Source: Burkholderiales bacterium
GTDB lineage: Bacteria > Pseudomonadota > Gammaproteobacteria > Burkholderiales > Burkholderiaceae_C
Length of the DNA: 64,000 nt
NCBI GenBank assembly: GCA_016192425.1
Contig: JACPUE010000028.1
Location: forward strand, 1 to 64,000
Direction of reading: 5' to 3'
Made by a program: the position numbers and the translations under genes. This document shows, in pieces, positions 28,885 to 38,166 of this stretch. The notes beneath the pieces are model-generated. The model was not told the DNA's origin. It ran no database searches and saw only the letters and a list, made by a program, of their open reading frames with translations. Position 1 is the stretch's first letter. Every line of letters starts with the position of its first letter.

Positions 28885-30086
28885 TTGCATCCGTCAAGTC
28901 AGGCCCCGCCACGTCCGCAGTGGCCACCAACACCTTGCATGCCCCCATCTCAACACTCCCTATCCGCACACTTTTTGTGAGCACTACCTATCCGCGCGAT
29001 GCAACGGACTGGCGAGGTACATTCATTGCAAATATTAGTGGTGCGCTGGCTCGACGACCAGACGTTCGACTCAGCCTGTGGGCACCACCAGGCGATGTGG
29101 CACCGGGCATCCAACCAGCCACCACAGCCCAGGAATCCCAATGGCTGGGCCAACTGATGGAGCTTGGCGGCATCTCGCATTGGTTGCGCACTCGGCCAAT
29201 GACCGGATTTCCCGCCGCACTCCAGTTGCTGCACATGCTGCGTTCGGTATATCGGCGCAGCAGCCCATATGACATCTACCATATCAACTGGTTACAGTGC
29301 GCCCTGCCCCTCCCCCAGGATGGCAAACCCGCACTGATTACCGTCTTGGGCAACGACATGCAGTTGCTCCGCCTGCCCATGATGAAGCAAGCCCTGCGGC
29401 GGTGTCTCAGTGGGCGCAGGGCCGCCATCTGCCCCAACGCCACCTGGATGGAGCAGCCACTGAAAGAACTGTTTGGCGACTACGCCAGCATCGCCAGCAT
29501 TCCGTTCGGAATCGATCCTCGCTGGTATGCCATAGAGCGTTCAGTCGGATCCATGCATACCCCGCCCCTGTGGCTGGCCGTGACCCGCCTGACGGCCAAC
29601 AAGCTTGGATCACTGCTTGAATGGTCGCAACCCCTTTTTGGTGACGGCAGCCGCCAACTGCACCTTTTTGGCCCCATGCAGGAAACCATCGATCTGCCCC
29701 ACTGGGTTCACTATCACGGCCCGGCGACTCCAGAGCAGTTGGTCACCGAGTGGTTTCCCCGGGCGCAGGGGCTGATCACGCTCAGCCAACACGCCGAAGG
29801 GCGGCCGCAGGTCATGCTAGAAGCCATGGCTGCAGGCCTCCCTATCATCGCCTCTCAACTCCCTGCCCACGCAGACCTCATCGCCCATGAACAAACTGGC
29901 CTGCTGTGCAATAGCCAACAGGGATATGCGCACGCATTGGCTACACTGGAACATCCACAGACCAATCTACGCATTGGCACGGCTGCCCGCGCATGGGTGA
30001 CGCATGCACTGGGAACCTGGGACGATTGCGCAGAGCGCTACGTTCAAACCTATCAACAGTTGCTGGAGCAGAGCCACCATGTCTGA
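28881..30086 (+). CDS. Glycosyltransferase family 4 protein
   Basis: 401-residue GT-B glycosyltransferase. The N-terminal domain begins [23 protein letters not shown]; the C-terminal donor domain has [17 protein letters not shown] and the GT4 motif [22 protein letters not shown] with the E-x7-E pattern. It is part of the glycan operon, starting in the stop codon of the dehydrogenase (ATGA) and overlapping the epimerase-like gene by 8 bases. It would add a sugar to the lipid-linked glycan in the cytoplasm; the sugar is not predictable. Confidence 0.86.
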   Translation: MIASVKSGPATSAVATNTLHAPISTLPIRTLFVSTTYPRDATDWRGTFIANISGALARRPDVRLSLWAPPGDVAPGIQPATTAQESQWLGQLMELGGISHWLRTRPMTGFPAALQLLHMLRSVYRRSSPYDIYHINWLQCALPLPQDGKPALITVLGNDMQLLRLPMMKQALRRCLSGRRAAICPNATWMEQPLKELFGDYASIASIPFGIDPRWYAIERSVGSMHTPPLWLAVTRLTANKLGSLLEWSQPLFGDGSRQLHLFGPMQETIDLPHWVHYHGPATPEQLVTEWFPRAQGLITLSQHAEGRPQVMLEAMAAGLPIIASQLPAHADLIAHEQTGLLCNSQQGYAHALATLEHPQTNLRIGTAARAWVTHALGTWDDCAERYVQTYQQLLEQSHHV

Positions 30087-31002
30087 TCCTGTCCTGCTGA
30101 TTGGCGCCGGGGGATTCGTCGGCCGAGCCTTGCAAGCCGCCCTGACCCAGCAGGGAATCCCGATGATCGCAATGGTTCGAAGTCGTGCCGCGTTGCAAAC
30201 AGTTGGAACGCACATTATCGACACCCCGCTCCAGAGCGCCTCCGACTTGGCACCGCTACTTTCCAAAGTGGGGGCAGTCATTCACCTTGCATCTGCTTCA
30301 ACGCCTGGTGGATCCGCGGGCAATCCCCTTCAAGAACTTGAACACAACCTGCGCCCGACCCTGGCACTGCTGGAAGCACTGCAGTCCACGCCCCATGTAC
30401 GGTTGATTTACGTCTCTTCCGGTGGAACACTCATGCACCGCCAGCAAGATCAAAGCGACGAGTATCAAGCCGTCTATTCACGCTCCTACCATGGTGCCGG
30501 CAAGATTGCAGCAGAACAATTCATAGAAGCCTGGAGTGAACAATTCTCAGGGCACGCCACGGTACTGCGCCCCTCCAACCTATACGGCCCAGGGCAACCC
30601 GAGCGCGCAGGGTTTGGCATCATTCCGGCTGCGATGGGCAAACTGGCCCATGGGCAAGAACTGCACATTTGGGGTGATGGCTCTGCTTGCCGTGACTACC
30701 TGTATATCGATGACTTCGTCCGTCTCTTGCTGACAGTCCTGGAAACACCATCCCCCCAGGGGTGCCGCATCTTCAACGCCTGTAGCGGACTAAGCACCTC
30801 ACTCAATGAACTGCTGGGCCTGATAGAACAAGTCTCCGGCAAGCACCTGCAACGACTCTACATGCCGAGTCGCGCGGTGGACGCCCCCAGCGTACAACTG
30901 CAATCCCATCGCGCCCGCGCTGCCTTTGGATGGACTGCACAAGTGTCTCTTGGCGCCGGACTCCACCTCACATGGCAATGGTTCAACTCCACCCGGCACT
31001 GA
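30079..31002 (+). CDS. NAD-dependent epimerase/dehydratase family protein, altered catalytic motif
   Basis: 307 residues. The Rossmann motif is GAGGFVGRALQ; VIHLASASTPGGSAGNP, YVSSGGTL, RPSNLYGPGQ and RDYLYIDDFVRLLL follow the extended SDR (GalE/RmlB-like) pattern. The usual YxxxK catalytic pair is unusual: the sequence reads RSYHGAGK, so a His occupies the place of Tyr relative to the Lys and the Tyr is one residue earlier. Activity may be altered or carried by the shifted Tyr. The ATG at 30079 overlaps the previous gene. Likely a nucleotide-sugar 4-epimerase-type enzyme for the local glycan. Confidence 0.8.
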   Translation: MSDPVLLIGAGGFVGRALQAALTQQGIPMIAMVRSRAALQTVGTHIIDTPLQSASDLAPLLSKVGAVIHLASASTPGGSAGNPLQELEHNLRPTLALLEALQSTPHVRLIYVSSGGTLMHRQQDQSDEYQAVYSRSYHGAGKIAAEQFIEAWSEQFSGHATVLRPSNLYGPGQPERAGFGIIPAAMGKLAHGQELHIWGDGSACRDYLYIDDFVRLLLTVLETPSPQGCRIFNACSGLSTSLNELLGLIEQVSGKHLQRLYMPSRAVDAPSVQLQSHRARAAFGWTAQVSLGAGLHLTWQWFNSTRH

Positions 31003-32021
31003 ACAGGCCGTCAGCCCCACTTGTTTCAGTGTGCATTGCCAACTACAACGGCATGCACGTACTGAGTGATTGCATTAAGTCAGTGCAGACCCAGTTGGGA
31101 ACCGCATCGGTCGAAATCATCATCCACGACGACGCCTCCAGCGACGACTCGGTGGCATGGATCCGCCAGCACCACCCCCACGTCGAACTCTTGGCTTCAA
31201 CTGAAAACGCGGGTTTTTGCATAGCCAACAACCGCATGGTTGCGCATGCGCGTGGTGACTACGTATTGCTGCTCAACAACGATGCAGCGCTGTTCGAGGA
31301 TGCTCTAACCACTCTACTCACCATGGCATGCGAGCAGCCGACACCCAGCATCATCTCACTGCCGCAATACGACTGGGAAACGGGACAACTGGTAGATCGT
31401 GGCTGTCTGCTCGATCCGTTCTACAACCCTGTACCCAACCCCACGACCACTATCACTGAAGTTGCCATGGTGATAGGCGCCTGCCTGTTCATACCGCGCT
31501 CATTGTGGAACACGCTTGGAGGGTTCCCCGAATGGATGGGGTCACTCGCCGAAGACATGTACCTGTGTTGCCTGGCCCGCCTGCGCGGCCACCCCGTGCT
31601 GGTGGCAGCAAACAGCGGCTACCGTCACCGCCAGGGAGCCAGCTTTGGCGGGAACAGGATCAACGCCGGCAAACTGCAAACCACCTACCTCCGCCGCGCC
31701 ATGAGCGAGCGCAACAAGACGGCCGTCCTGTTGATCTGCACACCTGGCCCAATGGTCTGGCCACTATTGATACTGCATTGCTTCACGCTCACTTTCGAAG
31801 GCATGGCTCTGACACTACTCAAACACGATGCCAAGCTATGGAAACAAGTCTACGGCAATGTAATCACGCAACTGCTGCACCACCGCTCAGCCTGGCATCG
31901 ACAACGCCAGACCGTACAAAACGAGCGCACAGCCACTGTGTTCGCCTATTGGCGGACATTCGTCTGTATGCCCAGAAAACTGGCAATGCTGATACGCTAT
32001 GGACTCCCTGAGGTGCGATGA
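30972..32021 (+). CDS. Glycosyltransferase family 2 protein (rhamnosyltransferase-like)
   Basis: About 349 residues. The GT-A start SVCIANYNGMHVLSDCIKSV, HDDASSDDSVAWI and ENAGFCIANNRMVAHARGDYVLLLNNDA (DXD-like NND) give a GT2 of the GT2_RfbF/WbbL type. MVIGACLFIPRSLWNTLGGF...EDMYLCCLARLRGH is the acceptor-side signature. The C-terminus has a hydrophobic segment (about 255-280), suggesting membrane association. It is the last gene of the rightward glycan operon; the start (30972 or 30978) overlaps the epimerase-like gene by about 31 bases. Confidence 0.85.
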   Translation: MAMVQLHPALNRPSAPLVSVCIANYNGMHVLSDCIKSVQTQLGTASVEIIIHDDASSDDSVAWIRQHHPHVELLASTENAGFCIANNRMVAHARGDYVLLLNNDAALFEDALTTLLTMACEQPTPSIISLPQYDWETGQLVDRGCLLDPFYNPVPNPTTTITEVAMVIGACLFIPRSLWNTLGGFPEWMGSLAEDMYLCCLARLRGHPVLVAANSGYRHRQGASFGGNRINAGKLQTTYLRRAMSERNKTAVLLICTPGPMVWPLLILHCFTLTFEGMALTLLKHDAKLWKQVYGNVITQLLHHRSAWHRQRQTVQNERTATVFAYWRTFVCMPRKLAMLIRYGLPEVR

Positions 32022-32034
32022 TTGGCAGACACCT

Positions 32035-32808
32035 TCAAGCCTTGCGAAACAGGAAAAACGGCTCCAGCGGATTGACCCCAAAATCATCAGCATCACGGTT
32101 GGCCAGCAAAATCTGATGGGTCTGAACGCAGGATTCAAGACCTACCTTTGCAAAGCGGTCAAAAACATCGCGCCCAAACAGGCGCACATGGTCTTCTTGA
32201 CCAAACGCCTGTAACCGCGCCTGCGGTGTATTGATGCCCACATCCTCCCAGGTGTTGTGCAATCTGCGGCTATAAGGCGTCTGGAGAACGGCATACCCGC
32301 CAGGTTTAAGGACGCGATGGATTTCGGCAAGCGCCAAATCGAGCGCATCCACGTGTTCAAGCACATGATTGGCGAGCAGCAGATCGAAAGTTCCTGCCTC
32401 GAAAGGCATGGACTGCATGTCTACACGCATGATGTCAGTTGACGTCGGATACAAATCACAACGAACATGTTGTCTCGGTTTTTGCTCGGCAATACGCTGA
32501 GACAACCGCTTCTCTGGCGCAAAGTGCAGCACTGACCACTGGTGGATTTGATCCCAAAGACCCGAAGACTGCAAATAAAGCAGCAAGTGACGCTCTCGAT
32601 CATGTGCGCTACAACGAGGACATTCAAAATGCTCGACATCACTGCCAACCATGTCCAGAGCAAGCATCAAAGGAGCAACGCCGCTCATGCCTTGTCGAAA
32701 AGGCATAAATCTCCACACTCGGTGTCCACAAACCACGCACTGCCTGCGACCACCGGGTAGCCACCCTGCAAATATATAGGGAACTAGTTTGCGAAAGTGC
32801 AACGGCAT
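32035..32808 (-). CDS. Class I SAM-dependent methyltransferase with N-terminal zinc-ribbon-like motif
   Basis: 257 residues. The N-terminus has two CxxC pairs (CVVCGHRVWRFMPF and CPRCSAHDRERH) that could bind zinc. The methyltransferase core is compact: FDLLLANHVLEHVDALDLALAEIHRVLKPGGYAVLQTPY, typical of Methyltransf_11. It is the last gene of the leftward glycan operon and converges on the GT2 gene 13 bases away. It probably methylates a sugar of the glycan, but the substrate is not known. Confidence 0.8.
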   Translation of the reverse strand: MPLHFRKLVPYIFAGWLPGGRRQCVVCGHRVWRFMPFRQGMSGVAPLMLALDMVGSDVEHFECPRCSAHDRERHLLLYLQSSGLWDQIHQWSVLHFAPEKRLSQRIAEQKPRQHVRCDLYPTSTDIMRVDMQSMPFEAGTFDLLLANHVLEHVDALDLALAEIHRVLKPGGYAVLQTPYSRRLHNTWEDVGINTPQARLQAFGQEDHVRLFGRDVFDRFAKVGLESCVQTHQILLANRDADDFGVNPLEPFFLFRKA

Positions 32809-32823
32809 TGGTTCTATTTTCTC

Positions 32824-33774
32824 TCAGTGATGATACAAAACAGGGAGCTTGTCGTACCCCGCCATCACGGCCAACCTTGCGTTTGCCAGTTTTGCTGCCA
32901 TGCGTGTGACATTGTTCAGCACAATTATGGTGGTACGAAACGGCCCATATGGCGATGCCTCATACACAATAGGCACCCAATGGTGAAGCAATGCCAAGTC
33001 GCGCGTGCGCGCGGCACGAAAGCACACCCGCCTCAGGAAATCGGCAATGCCAAGGGCATAGTCGATATCACTCACGAGTTCACATGGCACGCTCTGTATG
33101 GCTTGCCAGTACAGCTCACGCACGCGCTCATTTGCATTCAGCACAAGTGAGCCCAGGGTATTCACCCGATAGGCCACCATTGGTTCGCCGATATGCCCTA
33201 GCCAGCCATGGCGTGCCTGCCACAAGTGAATCTGATAGTCGATTTGATCACCTTCAACCCAGCCCGTAGAGTTGGCTGCACGATAGAGCATGGAGCTGTT
33301 GTTGAGCACGTTGCCACGACGCAAAAGCGCTGCAAGCGTGAGCTTGGCATCCCCTACATCGTTGAACAAGCCGATGGGCGCACCGGCTTCGTTGACGGTC
33401 AACGCATTGGTGTATACAGCACTGCAATCGGGGTGTGCCTGAAGATAGGCCAACTGCCGCGCCAGCTTACCAGGCAACCAATAGTCATCGCCGTCCACAC
33501 GAGCCACATAATCTGCATTCGCACGCAACAATAGATCGCGCAGATTGGCAAATGCACCCAAGTTAGGCTCCCGTCGCAGATGCTGCAAACGTGCGCCATA
33601 TTCGCAGACCAAGGTCTGCACAATGGAACTGGTGCCGTCAGTTGAAGCGTCGTCCCCCACCAGCACCTGAAGATCAGCCTGCACCTGCTGATCAAGAATA
33701 CTGCGCAGGCAGGTCTCGATATATTGTTGCTGGTTGTAGGTCACCACGCATACAAAAATACGGGGGCGGCTCAT
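32824..33774 (-). CDS. Glycosyltransferase family 2 protein
   Basis: 316 residues. A clear GT-A domain at the N-terminus: FVCVVTYNQQQYIETCLRSIL, VLVGDDASTDGTSSIV, and the metal-binding VARVDGDDYWLPGKL (DGDD). This layout is typical of GT2 enzymes of capsule and O-antigen clusters. ATGA overlap with the upstream flippase gene marks the same operon. The donor sugar is not predictable. Confidence 0.86.
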   Translation of the reverse strand: MSRPRIFVCVVTYNQQQYIETCLRSILDQQVQADLQVLVGDDASTDGTSSIVQTLVCEYGARLQHLRREPNLGAFANLRDLLLRANADYVARVDGDDYWLPGKLARQLAYLQAHPDCSAVYTNALTVNEAGAPIGLFNDVGDAKLTLAALLRRGNVLNNSSMLYRAANSTGWVEGDQIDYQIHLWQARHGWLGHIGEPMVAYRVNTLGSLVLNANERVRELYWQAIQSVPCELVSDIDYALGIADFLRRVCFRAARTRDLALLHHWVPIVYEASPYGPFRTTIIVLNNVTRMAAKLANARLAVMAGYDKLPVLYHH

Positions 33775-35258
33775 GTGAGTGTGCTCTGAGTGGAGGAAGA
33801 ATGCCCAGGCCGCAAAACGCGCAAAAAACCAAGCAAATCACGCCAAGCTTGCATTCCTATGATCACTGCCACAGCCAAATAGGCAAATGCAGCTATACCT
33901 GCGGCTACGAACAACTCCAGCCACAGATTGTCAGTCCACCCCAATGACAACCAGGCAACAGCACTCGACAACAGCGTCAGCAACAGTATGGGCAGCATGT
34001 CACGAAGCTGCAATCGCAATCCACAACCCAGAAGACGCTGGGAATACCAAGTGTTGATCAGCACACAAATCAGGCTGGCACCCAGCAATGCCCAAGCCAC
34101 GGCCATGACCCCAAAGAAGGCCGACGTCCAGACCAACGGAATCGAGATCAACCCCTTGGCGATTTCCATTTGCAACACCAGATCCGATCGCCCCAACGCA
34201 CCGAGTGCTGCCAGGTTGAGCACATGCACCGGCCAAAACAACACAGCGAAGGAAAGCACGGCCAGCAGAGGGCCTACCTCTACCCACTGCGGCCCGTACA
34301 GCAGCATGACCAATGGCTGAGCCATTACCGCAATGCCCGCCATGCACGGGGCAAACACAAACATGGAGAGGCGCAGGGCCAAACGCAACGCACCTGCCAG
34401 CTTGACGGGCTGCCCCGCTACACTAGAAAACATGGGAAGACCCACGCGGTTGAGCAAGCCGCTCATGAACTGGGCCGGTGCCTGCTGTGTATCTTGCGCC
34501 ATTGCATATACGCCCAGGGTTCTGGCATCAAACAGCTTTCCGATCAGCAAAGACTGTAACCGCACCGAAACCACATTCAGCGCATTAGCCAGCAGTAGCC
34601 ACCCCCCAAAACGAAACAACTGCACAAATGCACCCCCGTCAAATCGTCCAACAGGGCGCCACCCCGACAACCTCCACAACAATCCAGCCCTCAACAGTGC
34701 ACCCGCAAGTACCTGCCACACCAAGCTCCAGACGCCACTCCCCTCCATGGCGAGCCACAACGCCAAAGCAGCCGAACCTAAAGACGCCACCATCTCTGCT
34801 GCGGCACGTCGGCGAAAATCAAGCCGCTGGGTCAGCACCGCATTGGGCACCGTAGCCAGCGCTCCCAAGGGCAGCATCCAAAGCAAAACCCTCAGCAAAG
34901 GCGCCAGCGATGGCTGCGCAAAAAAAACTGCGATAAATGGAGCCGCCCACCATAACAGCAGCGCCAAAGTGCAAGCCAAGCCAAGATTAACCAAAAACAC
35001 ACTAGCTTCTTCATTGGCACTGGTCGTCTGCCGCTGGATCAAAGCACTACCGAGCCCACCCTCAACCAGAAGGGCGGCAAAGCCGGTAAATGCCAGCAAC
35101 ATGGCCATAACCCCGAAATCAGAAGGTGTCAGCAACCGCGCCAGCGCCACCATCAAGCCAAATTGAACAACGTAACGAGTGCCAATCTCAAGAAAGCTCC
35201 ATCCCACGGCATGGATCGCTCGCTGCGTTGAGCTCGAAGGCGGGAACAATGGCTTCAT
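33771..35258 (-). CDS. Oligosaccharide flippase family protein (Wzx/WzxC-like, MOP superfamily)
   Basis: 495-residue membrane protein with about 14 helices. The N-terminus AVGWSFLEIGTRYVVQFGLMVALARLLTPSDFGVMAM is the usual start of polysaccharide flippases, and MPLGALATVPNAVLTQRLDFRRRAAAEM is characteristic of the WzxC branch. It would flip the lipid-linked glycan made by the neighbouring glycosyltransferases to the periplasmic face. There it could be polymerised or used by the PglL-type transferase. It overlaps both the upstream acetyltransferase and downstream GT2 genes by 4 bases. Confidence 0.88.
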   Translation of the reverse strand: MKPLFPPSSSTQRAIHAVGWSFLEIGTRYVVQFGLMVALARLLTPSDFGVMAMLLAFTGFAALLVEGGLGSALIQRQTTSANEEASVFLVNLGLACTLALLLWWAAPFIAVFFAQPSLAPLLRVLLWMLPLGALATVPNAVLTQRLDFRRRAAAEMVASLGSAALALWLAMEGSGVWSLVWQVLAGALLRAGLLWRLSGWRPVGRFDGGAFVQLFRFGGWLLLANALNVVSVRLQSLLIGKLFDARTLGVYAMAQDTQQAPAQFMSGLLNRVGLPMFSSVAGQPVKLAGALRLALRLSMFVFAPCMAGIAVMAQPLVMLLYGPQWVEVGPLLAVLSFAVLFWPVHVLNLAALGALGRSDLVLQMEIAKGLISIPLVWTSAFFGVMAVAWALLGASLICVLINTWYSQRLLGCGLRLQLRDMLPILLLTLLSSAVAWLSLGWTDNLWLELFVAAGIAAFAYLAVAVIIGMQAWRDLLGFLRVLRPGHSSSTQSTLT

Positions 35259-35896
35259 TTCTTGCGAACTGCCGGCACGCCAGCAACCAAGGCATTTGCT
35301 TCAACGCTATGGGTCACACATGCGCCCGCAGCAATAACCGCATCATCGCCCACAACAAGAGGCGTATCTGCACTACCGTTGATGAAACATGCATTTGTTC
35401 CCACAAACACCCTGCGACCAATGCGAACGTTGCCAGCAACATTGACAGCGGGCGATAGAGTCGAAAAATCGCCAATAGTCACGTCATGGTTGATGGTGCA
35501 GCCAATATTGATTTGCACATGCTTGCCAACTGCAATGTTGCAAGTAAGTACAGAATTTGCACAGATCACGGTCCCGGCACCTATGTGGACAAGCGGCGAC
35601 ATCTCCACCCGTGGATGGATGAGATTCACTGCCTGATGCCCTGCATCCAAGAACATGGAAACAATCCTCTGACGATCATCAGGATTTCCCAGCGCCACCA
35701 CGAATCTGGCCAGTTCAGATGGGACAAGTTCACTAAAGAGTTTTACCTCCACCCCATTGACAGGTGGCGTCAGATAATCTGATTTATCCACAACAAATGT
35801 CAATTTAACATTGCGCCCAAACCGCTTTTGCGCAAGCCACGCTAATTCTCGGCCAGAACCGCCAGCTCCAAAAATATACAATTCATTGAACAACAT
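35255..35896 (-). CDS. NeuD/PglD-type sugar acetyltransferase (left-handed beta helix)
   Basis: About 213 residues. The N-terminal Rossmann part LYIFGAGGSGRELAWLA binds the nucleotide sugar; the C-terminal hexapeptide repeats include IGAGTVICANSVLTCNIAVGK and VFVGTNACFINGS. INIGCTINHDVTIGD carries the His that is catalytic in PglD. It would N-acetylate an amino sugar made by the adjacent aminotransferase. I chose the ATG at 35896; a TTG at 35929 in frame would overlap the aminotransferase gene. Four-base overlap with the flippase gene. Confidence 0.85.
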   Translation of the reverse strand: MLFNELYIFGAGGSGRELAWLAQKRFGRNVKLTFVVDKSDYLTPPVNGVEVKLFSELVPSELARFVVALGNPDDRQRIVSMFLDAGHQAVNLIHPRVEMSPLVHIGAGTVICANSVLTCNIAVGKHVQINIGCTINHDVTIGDFSTLSPAVNVAGNVRIGRRVFVGTNACFINGSADTPLVVGDDAVIAAGACVTHSVEANALVAGVPAVRKK

Positions 35897-35915
35897 CTCT
35901 GGTGCATCTAGACGG

Positions 35916-37100
35916 CTAATCGCCAACAATTGCTGAATTCACGATAAAAGCCATAAGGCTTGCGATGATGTCAATTTGCTCACTGTGTATGGATATTCCA
36001 TTTGGCAATACCACCACCTGCTCAGCCACAGCACATGTGTATGGCAGCATCAGGCCCGCATGGGGAAACAGGTCACGGTAGGGCTGCATTTGATGACTAC
36101 CTGGCCAGAAATATTTGCGTGCCAAGATATTCTCTGCATGCAGAGCATTGATGATGGCATCCCGACTGACTGGACAGTCCGGCCCCACCTCCAACACTAT
36201 GTAGTGGTGGCTATTGCTTTCTGCAGGGTCGTAATCAAGCACACGAATTCCAGGAATACCAGCCAGCGCTCTGCAATAAGCTGCATGGTTGCGCATATTG
36301 CCCTGAACAATAGCATCAAAATTATCTAGGTTGGTTAGTCCCATAGCTGCACACACCTCGATCATTTTGCCATTCGTGCCGGGATGAATGACGTTGTCAT
36401 AACCCCTAAAACCAAAATTCCGCATCAGGCGCATGGTTTCTGCTAGTTCGTCATCATTGGTCGTGACGGCACCGCCCTCCATGGTGTTGAATGCCTTGGT
36501 AGCATGAAAACTGAAAACCTCACATGCGCCAAAGCGTCCGATGCTATGGCCTCTGTGCGAGCTACCAAACGCATGGGCGGCATCGAACATCAGCTTCAGG
36601 CCATGTTCCGCGGCAATCTCACTCAGCGCATCCACAGGAGCAGCTCGCCCCCACAAGTGCACCCCAATGATCCCGCTGGTGCGCGGTGTGATCATCTTTC
36701 GAACGGACACCGGGTCAAGGTTGTGAGTCGCAGGATCGATATCTGCAAATACCGGCGTGATGCCCTGCCAATACAGGGCATGCGCAGTAGCCACAAACGT
36801 CCAAGACGGCACAATGACCTCCCCAGCAAGGCCCAGGGCACGGATGGCGATCTCCAGGGCAATGGTGCCGTTGCACATGGCCACACAATGCCTGACGTTC
36901 AGCCGATCGGCAATTTTCTGCTCCAACGTCTGCACCATGGGGCCATGGTTTGTCAGCCACTGGCTGTCAACAACCTGCCCCACCCTTGCGAGAAAAGACT
37001 CACGGTTGCCAATATTCGGGCACCCGACATGCAGCGGCGTGGAAAACGCTGGCGGCGCTCCATGGATGGCGAGATCTGCGGGTGAACGAACTGATTTCAT
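35916..37100 (-). CDS. DegT/DnrJ/EryC1/StrS family sugar aminotransferase
   Basis: 394-residue PLP enzyme. NGTIALEIAIRALGL and VIVPSWTFVATAHALYWQGITPVFADID lie in the large domain, DAAHAFGS provides the cofactor-contacting Asp, and SFHATKAFNTMEGGA the PLP Lys. The FHATK..NTMEGG form resembles enzymes that make 4-amino-4,6-dideoxyhexoses (VioA/RmlB-linked type). No 4,6-dehydratase is encoded in the window, so the keto-sugar substrate must come from elsewhere. With the NeuD/PglD-like gene it forms an aminate-then-acetylate pair. Confidence 0.87.
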   Translation of the reverse strand: MKSVRSPADLAIHGAPPAFSTPLHVGCPNIGNRESFLARVGQVVDSQWLTNHGPMVQTLEQKIADRLNVRHCVAMCNGTIALEIAIRALGLAGEVIVPSWTFVATAHALYWQGITPVFADIDPATHNLDPVSVRKMITPRTSGIIGVHLWGRAAPVDALSEIAAEHGLKLMFDAAHAFGSSHRGHSIGRFGACEVFSFHATKAFNTMEGGAVTTNDDELAETMRLMRNFGFRGYDNVIHPGTNGKMIEVCAAMGLTNLDNFDAIVQGNMRNHAAYCRALAGIPGIRVLDYDPAESNSHHYIVLEVGPDCPVSRDAIINALHAENILARKYFWPGSHQMQPYRDLFPHAGLMLPYTCAVAEQVVVLPNGISIHSEQIDIIASLMAFIVNSAIVGD

Positions 37101-37246
37101 GGTCTGCGCTTATCGCACTCTCGTGGTTGGAAGTTTGAAATCTGCTGCCGCCCACCGCCACCCAGGCAATTCGAGCCGATATCAGGCCATTGCAAACCCA
37201 GGATCAAAGGAAGTCGGCACATTGCAAGGAAGCTGCGAAACATCAC

Positions 37247-38107
37247 CTACTTGCTGTCCTTGTACATCAAAGCGGTAATTTGCTCAGAGATCAGCCCCAT
37301 CAAAAACACCATCACGCCGCCAGAGTACAACAGAACGCTCATGTTGGTGAAGCGCCCATCATGCCACCATGTCCAGCCGTACCAACCGCTGGCCAGCATG
37401 AACATCACCACCGCTATGGGGGCAAAAATCTTGAGCGGTGAAAACAGCGTGCCAATCTTGAAAATAATCAACAAGAATCGCGCCCCATCTCGCAGCAGGC
37501 GGATGTGGCTACGCCCTATGCGCCTGGATGCATGTATAGGCACATAAGCCACAGAATAACCAGCACGAAGAAACGCCATGGTGCTGGTAGTGGGATAGGA
37601 AAAGCCATTCGGCAAAAGGTATAAAAACTCCCGGAACCGGGCCGCGCGCACAGCCCTGAAGCCGCTGGTAAGGTCCTCGACCCTGTGCCCCGTCATCCAG
37701 CTGGCAAGACGGTTGTACAGACCGTTAGCCAGCCCCCGGCCCACACTGGCCTGCGAACCCTTTTGGCGCGCCCCCACAGCCATGTCGTGGCCCGCAGCCA
37801 ACTGCTCCAGCAGCCGGTGAATGTCTGCCGGGTCATGCTGCCCATCGGCATCCATGAAAACAATCACCTCACCCAGAGCCGCTCGCGCTCCAGACTTGAT
37901 GGCTGCACCATTGCCCTTACTGTAAGCATGCGTGACCACCTGGGCACCCGCAGCCTGGGCCAGTGCTGCAGTATCGTCATCCGATCCATCATTGACTACG
38001 ATGACCTGCGCTTCAGGGATGGTGGCAGCAATGCCACGCACCACCGACCCTATGGCTGCCGCCTCATTTTTTGCAGGGAGCACGACAGAAATTGTGTTTT
38101 TTTGCAT
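37247..38107 (-). CDS. Polyprenyl-phosphate glycosyltransferase-like family 2 protein (DPM1-like)
   Basis: 286 residues. The GT-A domain has ISVVLPAKNEAAAIGSVV, VIVVNDGSDDDTAALA and VFMDADGQHDPADI (the DxD of DPM1-type enzymes). TSGFRAVRAARFREFLYLLPNGFSYPTTS follows the dolichyl-phosphate-mannose-synthase/GtrB pattern. Two C-terminal membrane helices (about 215-235 and 255-275) fit membrane anchoring. It may charge undecaprenyl phosphate with a sugar for a GT-C enzyme such as the one encoded downstream of pilA, or serve the adjacent glycan. It leads the leftward operon, after a 146-base gap in which I see nothing definite. Confidence 0.84.
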   Translation of the reverse strand: MQKNTISVVLPAKNEAAAIGSVVRGIAATIPEAQVIVVNDGSDDDTAALAQAAGAQVVTHAYSKGNGAAIKSGARAALGEVIVFMDADGQHDPADIHRLLEQLAAGHDMAVGARQKGSQASVGRGLANGLYNRLASWMTGHRVEDLTSGFRAVRAARFREFLYLLPNGFSYPTTSTMAFLRAGYSVAYVPIHASRRIGRSHIRLLRDGARFLLIIFKIGTLFSPLKIFAPIAVVMFMLASGWYGWTWWHDGRFTNMSVLLYSGGVMVFLMGLISEQITALMYKDSK

Positions 38108-38166
38108 GGCTGTTCATGTTTTGCAAAACGAAGGCTTGCTCCGTGCGCCGTTTCAATCAAGTCCCA

